64,000 nt of DNA from Streptomyces sp. ITFR-16 (GTDB lineage: Bacteria; Actinomycetota; Actinomycetes; Streptomycetales; Streptomycetaceae): assembly GCF_031844705.1 (NCBI RefSeq), contig NZ_CP134609.1:1984001-2048000 (forward strand), in the 5' to 3' direction. Positions within the stretch are counted from its first letter, which is position 1; each line of letters starts with the position of its first letter. A program made the translations under genes and the position numbers. Of this stretch, positions 33,017 to 42,248 are shown piece by piece. The notes beneath the pieces are model-generated. The model did no database searches. It saw nothing but the letters and a program-made list of their open reading frames with translations, and was not told the DNA's origin.

Positions 33017-34249
33017 ATGCGTCTCGTTCGACCAGGATTCACCGCACGCTGCGGGGGAGGCGCCCGTCGCGCCTCCTCCCCCGTGCTCGCCACCGCCGCG
33101 GTCGCCGCCGTCCTCGCGCTCACCGCCACCGCCTGCGGGCCCACCGAGGACGACGCGAGCGCCGAGCCGAGCAGCAGCAGCTCCGCCGGTCAGACGTCGG
33201 ACGGCAAGATCGCCATCCCGGACGATCTGAAGGGCCGGCTCAAGGAACACCGGATCGACCTCGACCAGTGGAAGAACGGCGAGTGGAAGAACTGGGACAA
33301 GGACAAGTGGCTGCGTGAGGCCAAGGACTACATCAACCCGATCATCGAGGGCCTCTGGGACCCGGACCGGATGCAGGACGCCGACAAGGCGCCCGAGAAG
33401 CCGGTCGACAACGACATCTCCGGCGACGAGGGCGTGACGGACCCGACGCCCGCCCCGGTCCGGGCCGTCGGCGTGCGGACGCAGTACCACGACAACGCCG
33501 CCGAGTCCGGGAAGCTGTTCTTCGACGGCCCCGAGGGCTCCATGGTCTGCTCGGCGACGGTGGTGAAGGACCCGGCGCACCCCGGCAAGTCCAACATGGT
33601 GTGGACTGCGGGCCACTGCGTCCACGCGGGCAAGAAGGGCGGCTGGTACCGCAACATCGCCTTCGTCCCCTCGTACAACAACAGCGGCCTGTCCACGGCC
33701 GAGCTGCGCAACCACCCGCCCAAGGAGAAGGTCGCCCCGTTCGGCATCTGGTGGGGCACCTGGGCACAGACCTCGGAACAGTGGATCGCGCAGGGCGCCT
33801 CGGTCGGCGGCCTGGGCGCGCCGTACGACTTCGCGGTGCTGCACGTCACCCCGGAGGAGGGCGCCGGCGGCAAGTCGCTTGAGGAGACGGTCGGTTCGGC
33901 CCTGCCGGTCGAGTTCAACGCCCCGGCCGTGCCCAAGATCACCGCGATGACGGCGACCGGCTTCCCGGCGGCTCCGCCGTACGACGGCCAGAAGCTGTTC
34001 CAGTGCGAGGACAAGCCGGGCCGGCTCTCGCTCGCCCAGGGCGACCCGACGATGTACCGCATCGGCTGCTCCATGACCGGCGGTTCCTCCGGTGGCGGCT
34101 GGGTCGCCGCCGGCCAGGACGGCAAGCCCGCGCTGGTGTCGAACACCTCCATCGGCCCGGTGACGGCCGGCTGGCTGGCCGGTCCGCGCCTGGGCAAGGA
34201 AGCCAAGGGCGTCTACGACGCGGTCAGCAAGAAGTACGCGGACAAGTAG
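33017..34249 (+). CDS. secreted trypsin-like serine peptidase, lipoprotein (paralogue 1)
   Basis: 410 aa. A long twin-Arg-containing N-terminus and hydrophobic core end at LTATAC (C40), a lipobox-like site seen in Streptomyces lipoproteins. After a Ser-rich linker comes a conserved Trp/Lys block (WKNGEWKNWDKDKW, 85-98). The peptidase domain shows the chymotrypsin-fold triad: H200 in WTAGHC, D271 in APYDFAVLHV and S358 in GGSSGGGW. ATG 33017 has CAGGGGGA upstream. Substrate unknown. The next gene is a clear paralogue, and a hairpin terminator lies between them. Confidence 0.87.
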   Translation: MRLVRPGFTARCGGGARRASSPVLATAAVAAVLALTATACGPTEDDASAEPSSSSSAGQTSDGKIAIPDDLKGRLKEHRIDLDQWKNGEWKNWDKDKWLREAKDYINPIIEGLWDPDRMQDADKAPEKPVDNDISGDEGVTDPTPAPVRAVGVRTQYHDNAAESGKLFFDGPEGSMVCSATVVKDPAHPGKSNMVWTAGHCVHAGKKGGWYRNIAFVPSYNNSGLSTAELRNHPPKEKVAPFGIWWGTWAQTSEQWIAQGASVGGLGAPYDFAVLHVTPEEGAGGKSLEETVGSALPVEFNAPAVPKITAMTATGFPAAPPYDGQKLFQCEDKPGRLSLAQGDPTMYRIGCSMTGGSSGGGWVAAGQDGKPALVSNTSIGPVTAGWLAGPRLGKEAKGVYDAVSKKYADK

Positions 34250-34293
34250 CCGGGCATCCGCGTCCGCCCGGGCGCGTACCGGCTGCGGTGTGA

Positions 34294-34329
34294 GGGGCCT
34301 TCGACGGCGAACGCCGCCTCGAAGGCCCC
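34294..34329 (+). terminator. hairpin terminator after peptidase paralogue 1
   Basis: GGGGCCTTCGA (34294-34304) pairs with TCGAAGGCCCC (34319-34329); the 14-base loop can form its own small stem. Confidence 0.75.
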
Positions 34330-34478
34330 CGGCCCGCCCGGGCGTTGACGCCACCCGGTGGCAACTGCCCAGGTCCCGGGCGTCATAGGGTGGTCCCACC
34401 TCATCACCGACGGCCGGGAACCGGCCTGTTGCGTGACACGCTCATGCCATTTTTGAGATTTCAGGGGGAATCTTTTCC

Positions 34479-35651
34479 ATGCGATCCATACGTCCGCTGT
34501 TCGCCGCGACCGGTCTGGTCGCCGCACTGGCGCTGACGGCCACGGCCTGCGGCCCGAGCGAGGACGCGGCGGCCGACAAGCCCGCCGCCGCCGAGTCGTC
34601 CGCCGGCACCGGGAAGAGCGGCGGCATACCCGCCGATCTGGCCGACACCCTCAAGAAGCACGGGGTCGACCCGGACAAGTGGAAGAACGGCGAATGGAAG
34701 AACTGGGACAAGGACAAGTGGCTGCGTGAGGCCAAGGACTTCGTGAACCCGGTCATCGAGGGGCTGTGGAAGCCCGACCGGATGAAGTCGGCGAAGGACC
34801 CGGCCAAGACCATGTCCGCCGGGGACCTCTCGGGCGACCAGGGCGTCTCGGACCCGGAGCCGAGGCCGGTGACGGCCCAGCGCGAGAAGACGCCGTACCA
34901 CAACTACGCCGCCCCGGTCGGCAAGGTCTTCTTCGACTCCCCCAAGGGCCACATGGTCTGCTCGGGCACCGTCGTCAAGGACCCGAAGAACCCGGGCAGG
35001 TCCAACCTCGTCTGGACCGCGGGCCACTGCGTCCACGCCGGTTCCGAGGGCGGCTGGTACCGCAACATCGTCTTCGTGCCCGCCTACAACGACCAGGGCA
35101 AGAGCGCCTCGGCACTGCAGAACGCGCAGCCGCAGGAGGTCGCCCCCTACGGCGCCTACTGGGCGGACTGGGCCAGCACCTCCGGTGAGTGGCTCAAGAA
35201 CGGCGGCCCCACCGGCGGCGAGGGCGCCCCGTACGACTACGCGGTCCTGCACGTGAAGCCCGAGCAGGGCACCAAGTCGCTGGAGGAGACCGTGGGCAAC
35301 GCCCTGCCGGTCGACTTCGACGCCCCCGAGATCTCGCGGATCAGCGCGATGGGCGCCTGGGGCTACCCCGCCGCCCCGCCGTACGACGGCCTGATCATGC
35401 ACAAGTGCGTCGACCGTCCCGGCCGGCTCTCCATCAGCCCCGCCACTCCCACGATGTACCGCATCGGCTGCACGATGACCGGCGGTTCCTCCGGTGGCGG
35501 CTGGTTCAGCGAGGGCAGTGACGGCAAGCTCGCGCTGGTCTCCAACACCTCGATCGGCCCGGTGACATCGGGCTGGCTGGCCGGTCCCCACCTGGGCGAG
35601 GGCGCCCAGCAGATCTTCACGATGATGAGCGACAAGTTCGGCGCCAAGTAG
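34479..35651 (+). CDS. secreted trypsin-like serine peptidase, lipoprotein (paralogue 2)
   Basis: 390 aa, clearly homologous over its whole length to the preceding protein. Signal peptide with LTATAC (C24), shorter linker, the same Trp/Lys block (68-81), and the triad H183 (WTAGHC), D253 (APYDYAVLHV) and S338 (GGSSGGGW). Cysteines 161, 184, 310 and 331 also match paralogue 1 and may form disulfides. ATG 34479 has CAGGGGGAA upstream. It has its own leader and terminator, so the pair is a tandem duplication under separate control, not an operon in the strict sense. Confidence 0.87.
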   Translation: MRSIRPLFAATGLVAALALTATACGPSEDAAADKPAAAESSAGTGKSGGIPADLADTLKKHGVDPDKWKNGEWKNWDKDKWLREAKDFVNPVIEGLWKPDRMKSAKDPAKTMSAGDLSGDQGVSDPEPRPVTAQREKTPYHNYAAPVGKVFFDSPKGHMVCSGTVVKDPKNPGRSNLVWTAGHCVHAGSEGGWYRNIVFVPAYNDQGKSASALQNAQPQEVAPYGAYWADWASTSGEWLKNGGPTGGEGAPYDYAVLHVKPEQGTKSLEETVGNALPVDFDAPEISRISAMGAWGYPAAPPYDGLIMHKCVDRPGRLSISPATPTMYRIGCTMTGGSSGGGWFSEGSDGKLALVSNTSIGPVTSGWLAGPHLGEGAQQIFTMMSDKFGAK

Positions 35652-35671
35652 CCGCCGCACCCCGCACCACG

Positions 35672-35711
35672 GCGAAAGGCCCGCTCCCCGGTGAGGGAGC
35701 GGGCCTTTCGC
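35672..35711. terminator. bidirectional hairpin terminator
   Basis: A perfect 17-bp stem (35672-35688 with 35695-35711, core AAAGGCCCGCTCCC), loop CGGTGA, between peptidase 2 and the convergent hflX. Confidence 0.9.
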
Positions 35712-35747
35712 TCTGCGATGACTCCTACGGTGAAGGGAGCCGCGCGG

Positions 35748-37256
35748 TCAGTGCACCGCGGGGACGAACGCCGCGAGCTCCGCGGCCAGTTCCTCGTGCA
35801 CCCGCGCCTTGAGCAGCGTGCCCTCCGACGTGTGCTCCTCGGAGACCACCTCGCCCTCGGCATGCACCCGCGAGACGAGTCCGCCCCGGGTGTAGGGCAC
35901 CAGCGCCTCGATCTCGACCGAGGGCCTGGGCAGCTCGGTGTCGATGAGCGCGAGCAGCTCGTCGATACCGGCGCCGGTCCTGGCCGACACCGCGATCGCG
36001 TGCTTCTCGTTGCGCAGGAGGCGCTGGAGGACCAGGGGGTCCGCCGCGTCCGCCTTGTTGATCACCACGATCTCGCGCACGTCCACCGCGCCCACCTCAC
36101 GGATCACCTCGCGGACCGCGGCGAGCTGCTCCTCGGGCACCGGGTGCGCGCCGTCCACCACGTGCAGGATGAGATCGGAGTCGCCGACCTCCTCCATCGT
36201 GGAGCGGAACGCCTCGACCAGGTGGTGCGGCAGATGCCGTACGAACCCGACGGTGTCGGCGAGGGTGTAGACCCGCCCGCTCGGCGTCTCGGCCCGGCGC
36301 ACGGTCGGGTCGAGGGTGGCGAACAGGGCGTTCTCCACCAGCACACCCGCACCGGTCAGCCGGTTGAGCAGCGAGGACTTGCCCGCGTTGGTGTAGCCCG
36401 CGATGGCGACCGAGGGCACCTTGTTGCGCTTGCGCTCCTGGCGCTTGAGCTCGCGGCCGGTCTTCATCTCCGCGATCTCCCGGCGCATCTTCGCCATCTT
36501 CTCGCGGATCCGGCGCCGGTCCGTCTCGATCTTGGTCTCACCGGGACCGCGGGTGGCCATGCCGCCACCGCCGCTGGAACCGCCGCCGCCCATCTGACGG
36601 GACAGCGACTGACCCCAGCCACGCAGCCGGGGCAGCATGTACTGCATCTGTGCCAGCGAGACCTGCGCCTTGCCCTCACGGGACTTGGCGTGCTGGGCGA
36701 AGATGTCGAGGATCAGGGCGGTCCTGTCGACCACCTTGACCTTGACGACGTCTTCCAGGTGGATCAGCTGGCCGGGGCTGAGCTCACCGTCGCAGACGAC
36801 GGTGTCGGCCCCTGATTCGAGGACGAGGTCACGCAGCGCCAGCGCCTTGCCGGAACCGATGTACGTGGCCGGGTCCGGCTTGTCACGGCGCTGGAAGACG
36901 GCGTCGAGCACCTGGGCTCCGGCCGTCTCGGCGAGCGCCGCCAGTTCGGCGAGCGAATTCTCCGCGTCCTGCACCGTGCCCGAGGTCCAGACGCCGACCA
37001 GCACCACACGCTCCAGGCGCAGCTGTCGGTACTCGACCTCGGTGACGTCCTCGAGCTCGGTGGAGAGGCCCGCCACGCGCCGCAGCGCGGCGCGCTCGGA
37101 GCGGTCCAGCTGATCGCCGTCCCGCTCTCCGTCGATCTCGTGGCTCCAGGCGACGTCCTCTTCCATCAGGGCGTCGGCCCGAAGGCTCTCGGTGACGTTC
37201 TCCGTGGCGCTCTGCGCGTCCTGCGCGTCCTGGGGAAGGGAAGAAGAGGAGGTCAT
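35748..37256 (-). CDS. hflX: GTPase HflX
   Basis: 502 aa. HflX-specific N-terminal domain (about 75-200), the Gly-rich segment QMGGGGSSGGGGMATRGPGETKIE (about 221-244) and coiled-coil, then a Ras-like G domain: G1 GYTNAGKS (287-294), G3 DTVGF (335-339), G4 NKAD (401-404), and the C-terminal part SARTGAGIDELL. It splits stalled or heat-damaged 70S ribosomes. ATG 37256 has AAGGA five bases upstream; the longer frame to 37403 has no signal. The first ~60 residues are acidic and variable. It lies downstream of the M1 peptidase gene on the same strand. Confidence 0.95.
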   Translation of the reverse strand: MTSSSSLPQDAQDAQSATENVTESLRADALMEEDVAWSHEIDGERDGDQLDRSERAALRRVAGLSTELEDVTEVEYRQLRLERVVLVGVWTSGTVQDAENSLAELAALAETAGAQVLDAVFQRRDKPDPATYIGSGKALALRDLVLESGADTVVCDGELSPGQLIHLEDVVKVKVVDRTALILDIFAQHAKSREGKAQVSLAQMQYMLPRLRGWGQSLSRQMGGGGSSGGGGMATRGPGETKIETDRRRIREKMAKMRREIAEMKTGRELKRQERKRNKVPSVAIAGYTNAGKSSLLNRLTGAGVLVENALFATLDPTVRRAETPSGRVYTLADTVGFVRHLPHHLVEAFRSTMEEVGDSDLILHVVDGAHPVPEEQLAAVREVIREVGAVDVREIVVINKADAADPLVLQRLLRNEKHAIAVSARTGAGIDELLALIDTELPRPSVEIEALVPYTRGGLVSRVHAEGEVVSEEHTSEGTLLKARVHEELAAELAAFVPAVH

Positions 37257-37428
37257 TGGATCCTTACGTCTGGGGGATGCGGTCGAAAGAGGTCTGCCGG
37301 AGAGAGATTCCCGGCAACAGTCACAACGCGTGACCCCTCCGGATGATTCCCACGCGGGGATTCCTCCGGTCCGGCCGCCGCGGCGACCCGTCGATAGTGG
37401 CACGGCCGGTGCGGCCCGTCACCCGGGT

Positions 37429-38883
37429 TTACCGCTGACGCGCCGGTGTCTCGCTGTGCCAGTCCGGGTGCCCCGGCATCGGGGGCGTCCTCGCCCCGTA
37501 CAGCCAGCCGGTGAAGAAGGCGGTCAGGTCGCGGCCCGCCACCCGGGACGCGAGCACGATGAAGTCCGCCGTGTCCGCGTTGGAGTCGCGGTTCCGCCGC
37601 ACCCAGAGCCGCTCCAGCCGGTCGAAGGCGCTGCGGCCGATCTCCTGGCGGAGCGCGTACAGGACCAGGGCGCTGCCGTCGTAGACCACCGGCCGGAACA
37701 GGCTGATCTTCTCGCCCGGCGCCGGTGCGCCGGGGCGGGCCGGCGGTCCGCCGTCGGCCCGCCAGCCGTCCGACCGGATGTAGGCGTCGTGCATCCGCCG
37801 CTCCTGCGGCCTGCCGTCGTGCTCGTCGGAGTAGAGGGCCTCGTAGTAGCTGGCGTGCCCCTCGTTCAGCCACAGGTCGGACCAGGTGCGCGGCGTGACG
37901 CTGTCGCCGAACCACTGGTGGGCCAGCTCGTGGACCATGACCGAGTCGACGTACCACTCGGGGAAGCCCTCCTCGGTGAACAGCCGGCGTTCGAAGAGGG
38001 AGAGCGTCTGGGTCTCCAGCTCGAAGCCGGTCAGGGTGTCGGCGATCAGCACCCCGTAGTTCTCGAAGGGGTAGCGGCCGACCTGCCGCTCCATCCATTC
38101 CAGCTGGCCGGGGGTCTTCTTCAGCCAGGGCTCCAGACGCTCCCGGTCGGCGGCGGGGACGACGTCGCGCACCGGCAGCCCGTGCGGGCCGGTCCGCTCC
38201 ACGACGGCCGAGCGGCCGATGCTGACCTGGGCCAGTTCGGTGGCCATGGGATGGTCGGTTCGGTAGGTCCAGGTGGTGCGGTCACCGCGTGTGATCCGTT
38301 TGACGCGCTGCCCGTTGGCGACCACGGTCAGCTCCCGGGGAGCGGTGACGCGGAAGGTGAAGTACGCCTTGTCGGCGGGGTGGTCGTTGCCGGGGAAGAC
38401 CCGGTGCCCGGCGTCGGCCTGGTTGGCCATGGCGAGCCCGTCGGCGGTGCGCACCCAGCCGCCGCTGTTCCGGTCGCCCGAGGGGTCGCTGGTGTGGCGG
38501 ACGGTGATGCGCAGCGGCACTCCGGCCGGGAGCCGGCCCGGGGGTTCGACGATCAGGTCCTCGTCCTCGACGGCGAACTCCGCCCGCAGGCCGTTGACGT
38601 CCACGGAGCGCACGGTGCCCCGGGTGAAGTCGAGGTTGATCCGCTCCAGCGGCTCGGTCGTCCGCGCGTCGATCGTGGTGACGGCGTCCAGGGGTTCGGT
38701 GTTGCTGCCCCGGTAGGTGAACCCGATGTCGTAGGCGAGTACGTCGTATCCGGGGTTGCCGAGGTGCGGGAAGAGCGGGTCCCCGATGCCGAGCGGCACC
38801 GGGGCGGGCAGGGTGGCGGCGACGAGGGTGACCGATGCGGTGGCCAGCAGGGCGGCCCGCAGACGGCGGGAGAGGAACGGCAT
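37429..38883 (-). CDS. secreted M1 family zinc metallopeptidase
   Basis: 484 aa. A signal peptide (MPFLSRRLRAALLATASVTLVAATLPAPVP) is followed by the M1 N-terminal beta domain and a thermolysin-like domain with the zinc motif HELAHQ (H318, E319, H322) and the third ligand E341 in LNEGHASYYEAL. The GAMEN exopeptidase motif is not preserved in standard form (NYGVLIADTL at that place). It lacks the large C-terminal domain of long aminopeptidases, so it belongs to the short, actinobacterial group. No ribosome site precedes ATG 38883. It sits between hflX and rshA on the same strand. Confidence 0.9.
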   Translation of the reverse strand: MPFLSRRLRAALLATASVTLVAATLPAPVPLGIGDPLFPHLGNPGYDVLAYDIGFTYRGSNTEPLDAVTTIDARTTEPLERINLDFTRGTVRSVDVNGLRAEFAVEDEDLIVEPPGRLPAGVPLRITVRHTSDPSGDRNSGGWVRTADGLAMANQADAGHRVFPGNDHPADKAYFTFRVTAPRELTVVANGQRVKRITRGDRTTWTYRTDHPMATELAQVSIGRSAVVERTGPHGLPVRDVVPAADRERLEPWLKKTPGQLEWMERQVGRYPFENYGVLIADTLTGFELETQTLSLFERRLFTEEGFPEWYVDSVMVHELAHQWFGDSVTPRTWSDLWLNEGHASYYEALYSDEHDGRPQERRMHDAYIRSDGWRADGGPPARPGAPAPGEKISLFRPVVYDGSALVLYALRQEIGRSAFDRLERLWVRRNRDSNADTADFIVLASRVAGRDLTAFFTGWLYGARTPPMPGHPDWHSETPARQR

Positions 38884-38976
38884 GGACTACGGCTACCAGC
38901 GCGGCCCCGCCCGCCGGGGGCGGCGCGCGCCGCGCCACCCGAACGAGATCCGCCCCGGCCGAGGGCGGCAGGCGGA

Positions 38977-41103
38977 TCAGAGTGCGGCGGCCGGGTGCTG
39001 GGCGCGGCTGACGTCGTAGACGCCCGGTACGTCGCGCATGGCGCGCATCAGCGCGGGCAGCCCTGCCGCGTCGGGGAGTTGCAGGGTGTAGGTGTGCCGT
39101 ACGCGCTGTTCGCTGGGGGGTTCGACGGTGGCGGAGACGACCGCCGCGTCCGCCCCGGCGATCGCCTCGGTGAGGTCGGCCAGCAGCCGGGGCCTGCCGA
39201 AGGACTCCGCGACCAGGGTCACCCGGCAGGCGACCGCGTCGCCCCAGCTGACCGCGACGGGCACCCGGCCGACGGCCTCCATGCGGGCCACCTGGGGACA
39301 TTCGAGGCGGTGCACGGTGACGGCGGCGCCGCCGCGCACGGTGAATCCGGTGACGTCGTCGGGGGGTACGGGGGTGCAGCAGCCCGCGAGCCGGACGGTG
39401 GCGTCCGGCTGTTCGACCACGGCGCTCGCCGTGCGGCCGGCCGGCGACGCCTGTCCGGTCCTGGCCGGCTGGGCGGGCTGGGGGCCGGGCTCCCGGTCGG
39501 CGTCCTGGCCCGTGCGGGCGTCCTCCGCGTCCTGGGGATGGGCGTCGAGCCAGCCGGTGATGGCGATGCGGGCGGCGGGCGTCCGCGCATGGTCGAGCCA
39601 GTCGGGCGAGGGGCCGGACGCGGCGTCCTCGGCCAGCAGCAGCTGGACGGTGTCGCCGTCGCCGAGGACGGTGCTGAGGGTGGCCAGCCGGCCGTTCACC
39701 CGGGCGCCGATGCAGCTGTGGGCCGCGTCGCCGTACTGGGCGTAGGCCGCGTCGACGCAGCTGGCGCCCGCGGGCAGGCCGAGCGTGCCGCCGTCGGTGC
39801 GGAAGACGGTGATCTCGCGGTCCTGGGCGAGGTCGGCGCGCAGGGTGGTCCAGAAGGTGTCGGGGTCGGGGGCGGACTGCTGCCACTGGAGGAGGCGGGA
39901 GAGCCAGCCGGGCCGGGTCGGGTCCGCGCGTTCGCCGTCGGCGGGCTCGGCGCTCTGTGCCCCGCTGTCGGCGGCGTAGGGATTGCCGAGGGCGATGACA
40001 CCGGCCTCGGCGACCTTGTGCATGCGGTGGGTGCGGATCAGGACCTCGGCGACCTCGCCGTCGGGGCCGACGACCGCGGTGTGCAGCGACTGGTACAGGT
40101 TGAACTTGGGTGCGGCGATGAAGTCCTTGAACTCGCTGATCACCGGGGTGAAGCAGGTGTGGAGCTCGCCGAGGACGGCATAGCAGTCGGCGTCCTCGCC
40201 GACGAGCACCAGCAGGCGTCCGAAGTCGCTGCCGCGCAGTTCGCCGCGTTTGATGCGGACGCGGTGCACGGAGACGAAGTGTCGCGGTCTGACGGCGACC
40301 TCGGCCGGGATGCCGGCCTCCCGCAGCACCGAGGAGACCTGTCCGGCGATGGCCGTGAGCGGGTCCGAGGCGCCTGCGGCGGCGGAGATCACGGCCTGGG
40401 TGTGGGCGTACTCCTCGGGGTGGAGGATCGCGAAGACGAGGTCCTCCAGCTCGGTCTTGAGCGCCTGGACTCCGAGCCGTTCCGCGAGGGGGATGAGCAC
40501 GTCACGGGTGACCTTGGCGATCCTGGCCTGCTTCTCGGGGCGCATCACGCCGAGGGTGCGCATGTTGTGCAGCCGGTCGGCAAGCTTGATCGACATGACG
40601 CGGACGTCGTCGCCGGTGGCCACGAGCATCTTGCGGAAGGTCTCCGGTTCGGCAGCGGCGCCGTAGTCGACCTTCTCCAGCTTGGTGACGCCGTCGACGA
40701 GGTAGCAGACCTCCTCGCCGAACTGCTCCCGGACCTGATCGAGCGTCACCTCGGTGTCCTCGACCGTGTCGTGGAGCAGGGACGCGGTCAGGGTGGTGGT
40801 CTCGGCGCCCAGTTCGGCGAGGATGAGCGTGACGGCGAGCGGGTGGGTGATGTAGGGCTCGCCGCTCTTGCGCATCTGGCCGCGGTGCGAGCTCTCGGCG
40901 AGGACATAGGCACGGCGCAGGACGGAGAGGTCGGCGTCGGGATGGTGGGCCCGGTGCGCCTCGGCGACATGGGCGATGGCGTCGGGCAGCCGGTCCCGGG
41001 AGACCGGGCCGAGCAGGGCGACCCGGCCGAGCCTGCGGAGATCGATCCGGGGACGGCCCCGCCTGCGGATGGGGGCACCTGGGTTGGTGGCCTCTGCGCT
41101 CAT
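38977..41103 (-). CDS. rshA: RelA/SpoT homologue, (p)ppGpp synthetase/hydrolase (RshA type)
   Basis: 708 aa. Order: N-terminal extension; HD hydrolase domain with H73, H87 and H111-D112 (LLHDTVEDT); synthetase-like domain (about 265-370) with D293, YQSLHT (337-342) and E353 in AEVLIRT; TGS-like region (about 430-500); and a C-terminal ACT domain. Streptomyces have two long RSH proteins, RelA and RshA; the context dapF-here-M1-hflX is that of rshA. The hydrolase motifs look intact. In the synthetase domain the usual RPKHxYSIxxK is RPRHFVSVHRV, so expected lysines are replaced. ATG 41103 has GGAGGTG upstream. Confidence 0.9.
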   Translation of the reverse strand: MSAEATNPGAPIRRRGRPRIDLRRLGRVALLGPVSRDRLPDAIAHVAEAHRAHHPDADLSVLRRAYVLAESSHRGQMRKSGEPYITHPLAVTLILAELGAETTTLTASLLHDTVEDTEVTLDQVREQFGEEVCYLVDGVTKLEKVDYGAAAEPETFRKMLVATGDDVRVMSIKLADRLHNMRTLGVMRPEKQARIAKVTRDVLIPLAERLGVQALKTELEDLVFAILHPEEYAHTQAVISAAAGASDPLTAIAGQVSSVLREAGIPAEVAVRPRHFVSVHRVRIKRGELRGSDFGRLLVLVGEDADCYAVLGELHTCFTPVISEFKDFIAAPKFNLYQSLHTAVVGPDGEVAEVLIRTHRMHKVAEAGVIALGNPYAADSGAQSAEPADGERADPTRPGWLSRLLQWQQSAPDPDTFWTTLRADLAQDREITVFRTDGGTLGLPAGASCVDAAYAQYGDAAHSCIGARVNGRLATLSTVLGDGDTVQLLLAEDAASGPSPDWLDHARTPAARIAITGWLDAHPQDAEDARTGQDADREPGPQPAQPARTGQASPAGRTASAVVEQPDATVRLAGCCTPVPPDDVTGFTVRGGAAVTVHRLECPQVARMEAVGRVPVAVSWGDAVACRVTLVAESFGRPRLLADLTEAIAGADAAVVSATVEPPSEQRVRHTYTLQLPDAAGLPALMRAMRDVPGVYDVSRAQHPAAAL

Positions 41104-41305
41104 GGGGCACCTCCGGCAACGTCGACCGGCGGTGGGGAGGTGCGGTCGCGCCTCCGGGCCGGTGCTTGATGCTACCGACCCCACCACGTGGCGGAGTCCC
41201 GCTCTCGCCCAGCGTGAAACGGATCACCCATTCGAGCGAAGCGCCGTGACCCCCCGTTTGGATCATGGCGGTGTGCGCGCCCCGTAGAGCTCCGGACGGG
41301 CGGCG

Positions 41306-42178
41306 CTATCCGCCGAGCGCGTCGAGCCAGGCCGGGTCGAGGACACCCTCGGCGACGATCACGGCCGCCCCGGTCATCTCGATCTCACCGTCCGGGTGCT
41401 CGGTGACGGCGAGGGTGCCGCCCGGCAGATCGACGGTGTACGTGACCGGCGCGCCGGTCACCGCCGGGTCCGCCCCGTCCCGGCGGGCCGCGGCGACGGC
41501 GACCGCGCAGGCACCCGTGCCGCAGGAGCGGGTCTCGCCCGAGCCGCGCTCGTGGACCCGCATCGCGACATGTCGGGGCCCGCGGTCCACGACGAATTCG
41601 ATGTTGACCCCGTCGGGGTAGACGGCGGCCGGCCCGAAGGCGGGCTCGGCGTACAGATCGCCGGCGTGGTCCAGGTCCTCCACGAAGGCGACCGCGTGCG
41701 GATTGCCCATGTTCACGTTGCGGGCGGGCCAGCTGCGGTCGTCGACGGTGACCGTGACGCCGTCGCAGGGGAGCAGGGCGCGGCCCATGGAGACGGTGAC
41801 GTCGCCGTTCTTGGCGAGGTGCACCTTCTTCACGCCGCCTCGGGTGGCGACCGCGAGGTCGCCCGCCCGGGCGTGCCCGGCGCGCTGCAGATAGCGGGCG
41901 AAGACCCGTACGCCGTTGCCGCACATCTCGGCGACCGAGCCGTCGGCGTTGCGGTAGTCCATGAACCACTCGGCCTCGTCCGCCAGGGCGCGCGCCTCGG
42001 GGTGCGCGGCCGACCGCACGACGTGCAGCAGTCCGTCGCCGCCGATGCCGGCCCGGCGGTCGCACAGCGCGGCGACGGCGGACGCGGGCAGGTCCAGGGC
42101 GTTGTCCGGGTCGGGAACGATCACGAAGTCGTTCTCCGTGCCGTGGCCCTTGAGGAAGGCGATCTGCGAGGTGGTCAC
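41306..42178 (-). CDS. dapF: diaminopimelate epimerase
   Basis: 290 aa. The two catalytic cysteines are C86 (EMCGNGVR) and C219 (SCGTGACA); the N-terminal GHGTENDFVIVPD and GNPHAV are also typical. It converts LL- to meso-diaminopimelate for lysine; Streptomyces peptidoglycan uses LL-DAP, so here it chiefly serves lysine synthesis. Start GTG 42178: TACAGT lies exactly six bases upstream and no ribosome site is present, pointing to leaderless translation. It follows the small membrane-protein gene and miaA on the same strand. Confidence 0.95.
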   Translation of the reverse strand: MTTSQIAFLKGHGTENDFVIVPDPDNALDLPASAVAALCDRRAGIGGDGLLHVVRSAAHPEARALADEAEWFMDYRNADGSVAEMCGNGVRVFARYLQRAGHARAGDLAVATRGGVKKVHLAKNGDVTVSMGRALLPCDGVTVTVDDRSWPARNVNMGNPHAVAFVEDLDHAGDLYAEPAFGPAAVYPDGVNIEFVVDRGPRHVAMRVHERGSGETRSCGTGACAVAVAAARRDGADPAVTGAPVTYTVDLPGGTLAVTEHPDGEIEMTGAAVIVAEGVLDPAWLDALGG

Positions 42179-42184
42179 GGGACA

Positions 42185-42190
42185 ACTGTA
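42185..42190 (-). promoter_or_regulatory. -10 element of leaderless promoter (dapF)
   Basis: TACAGT on the minus strand, then six bases, then the GTG at 42178. Confidence 0.45.
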
Positions 42191-42248
42191 CGAGGCCGCG
42201 CCGACAGCACCGCGAACCGGCCCGCCGTACGGACCGGGGCCCGGTCCG

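Noticed and set aside
37192..41169. Plus-strand open frame of 1325 codons
   Set aside because: Antisense to the M1 peptidase and rshA genes, Gly/Val/Arg-rich without domains; a shadow of codon bias.
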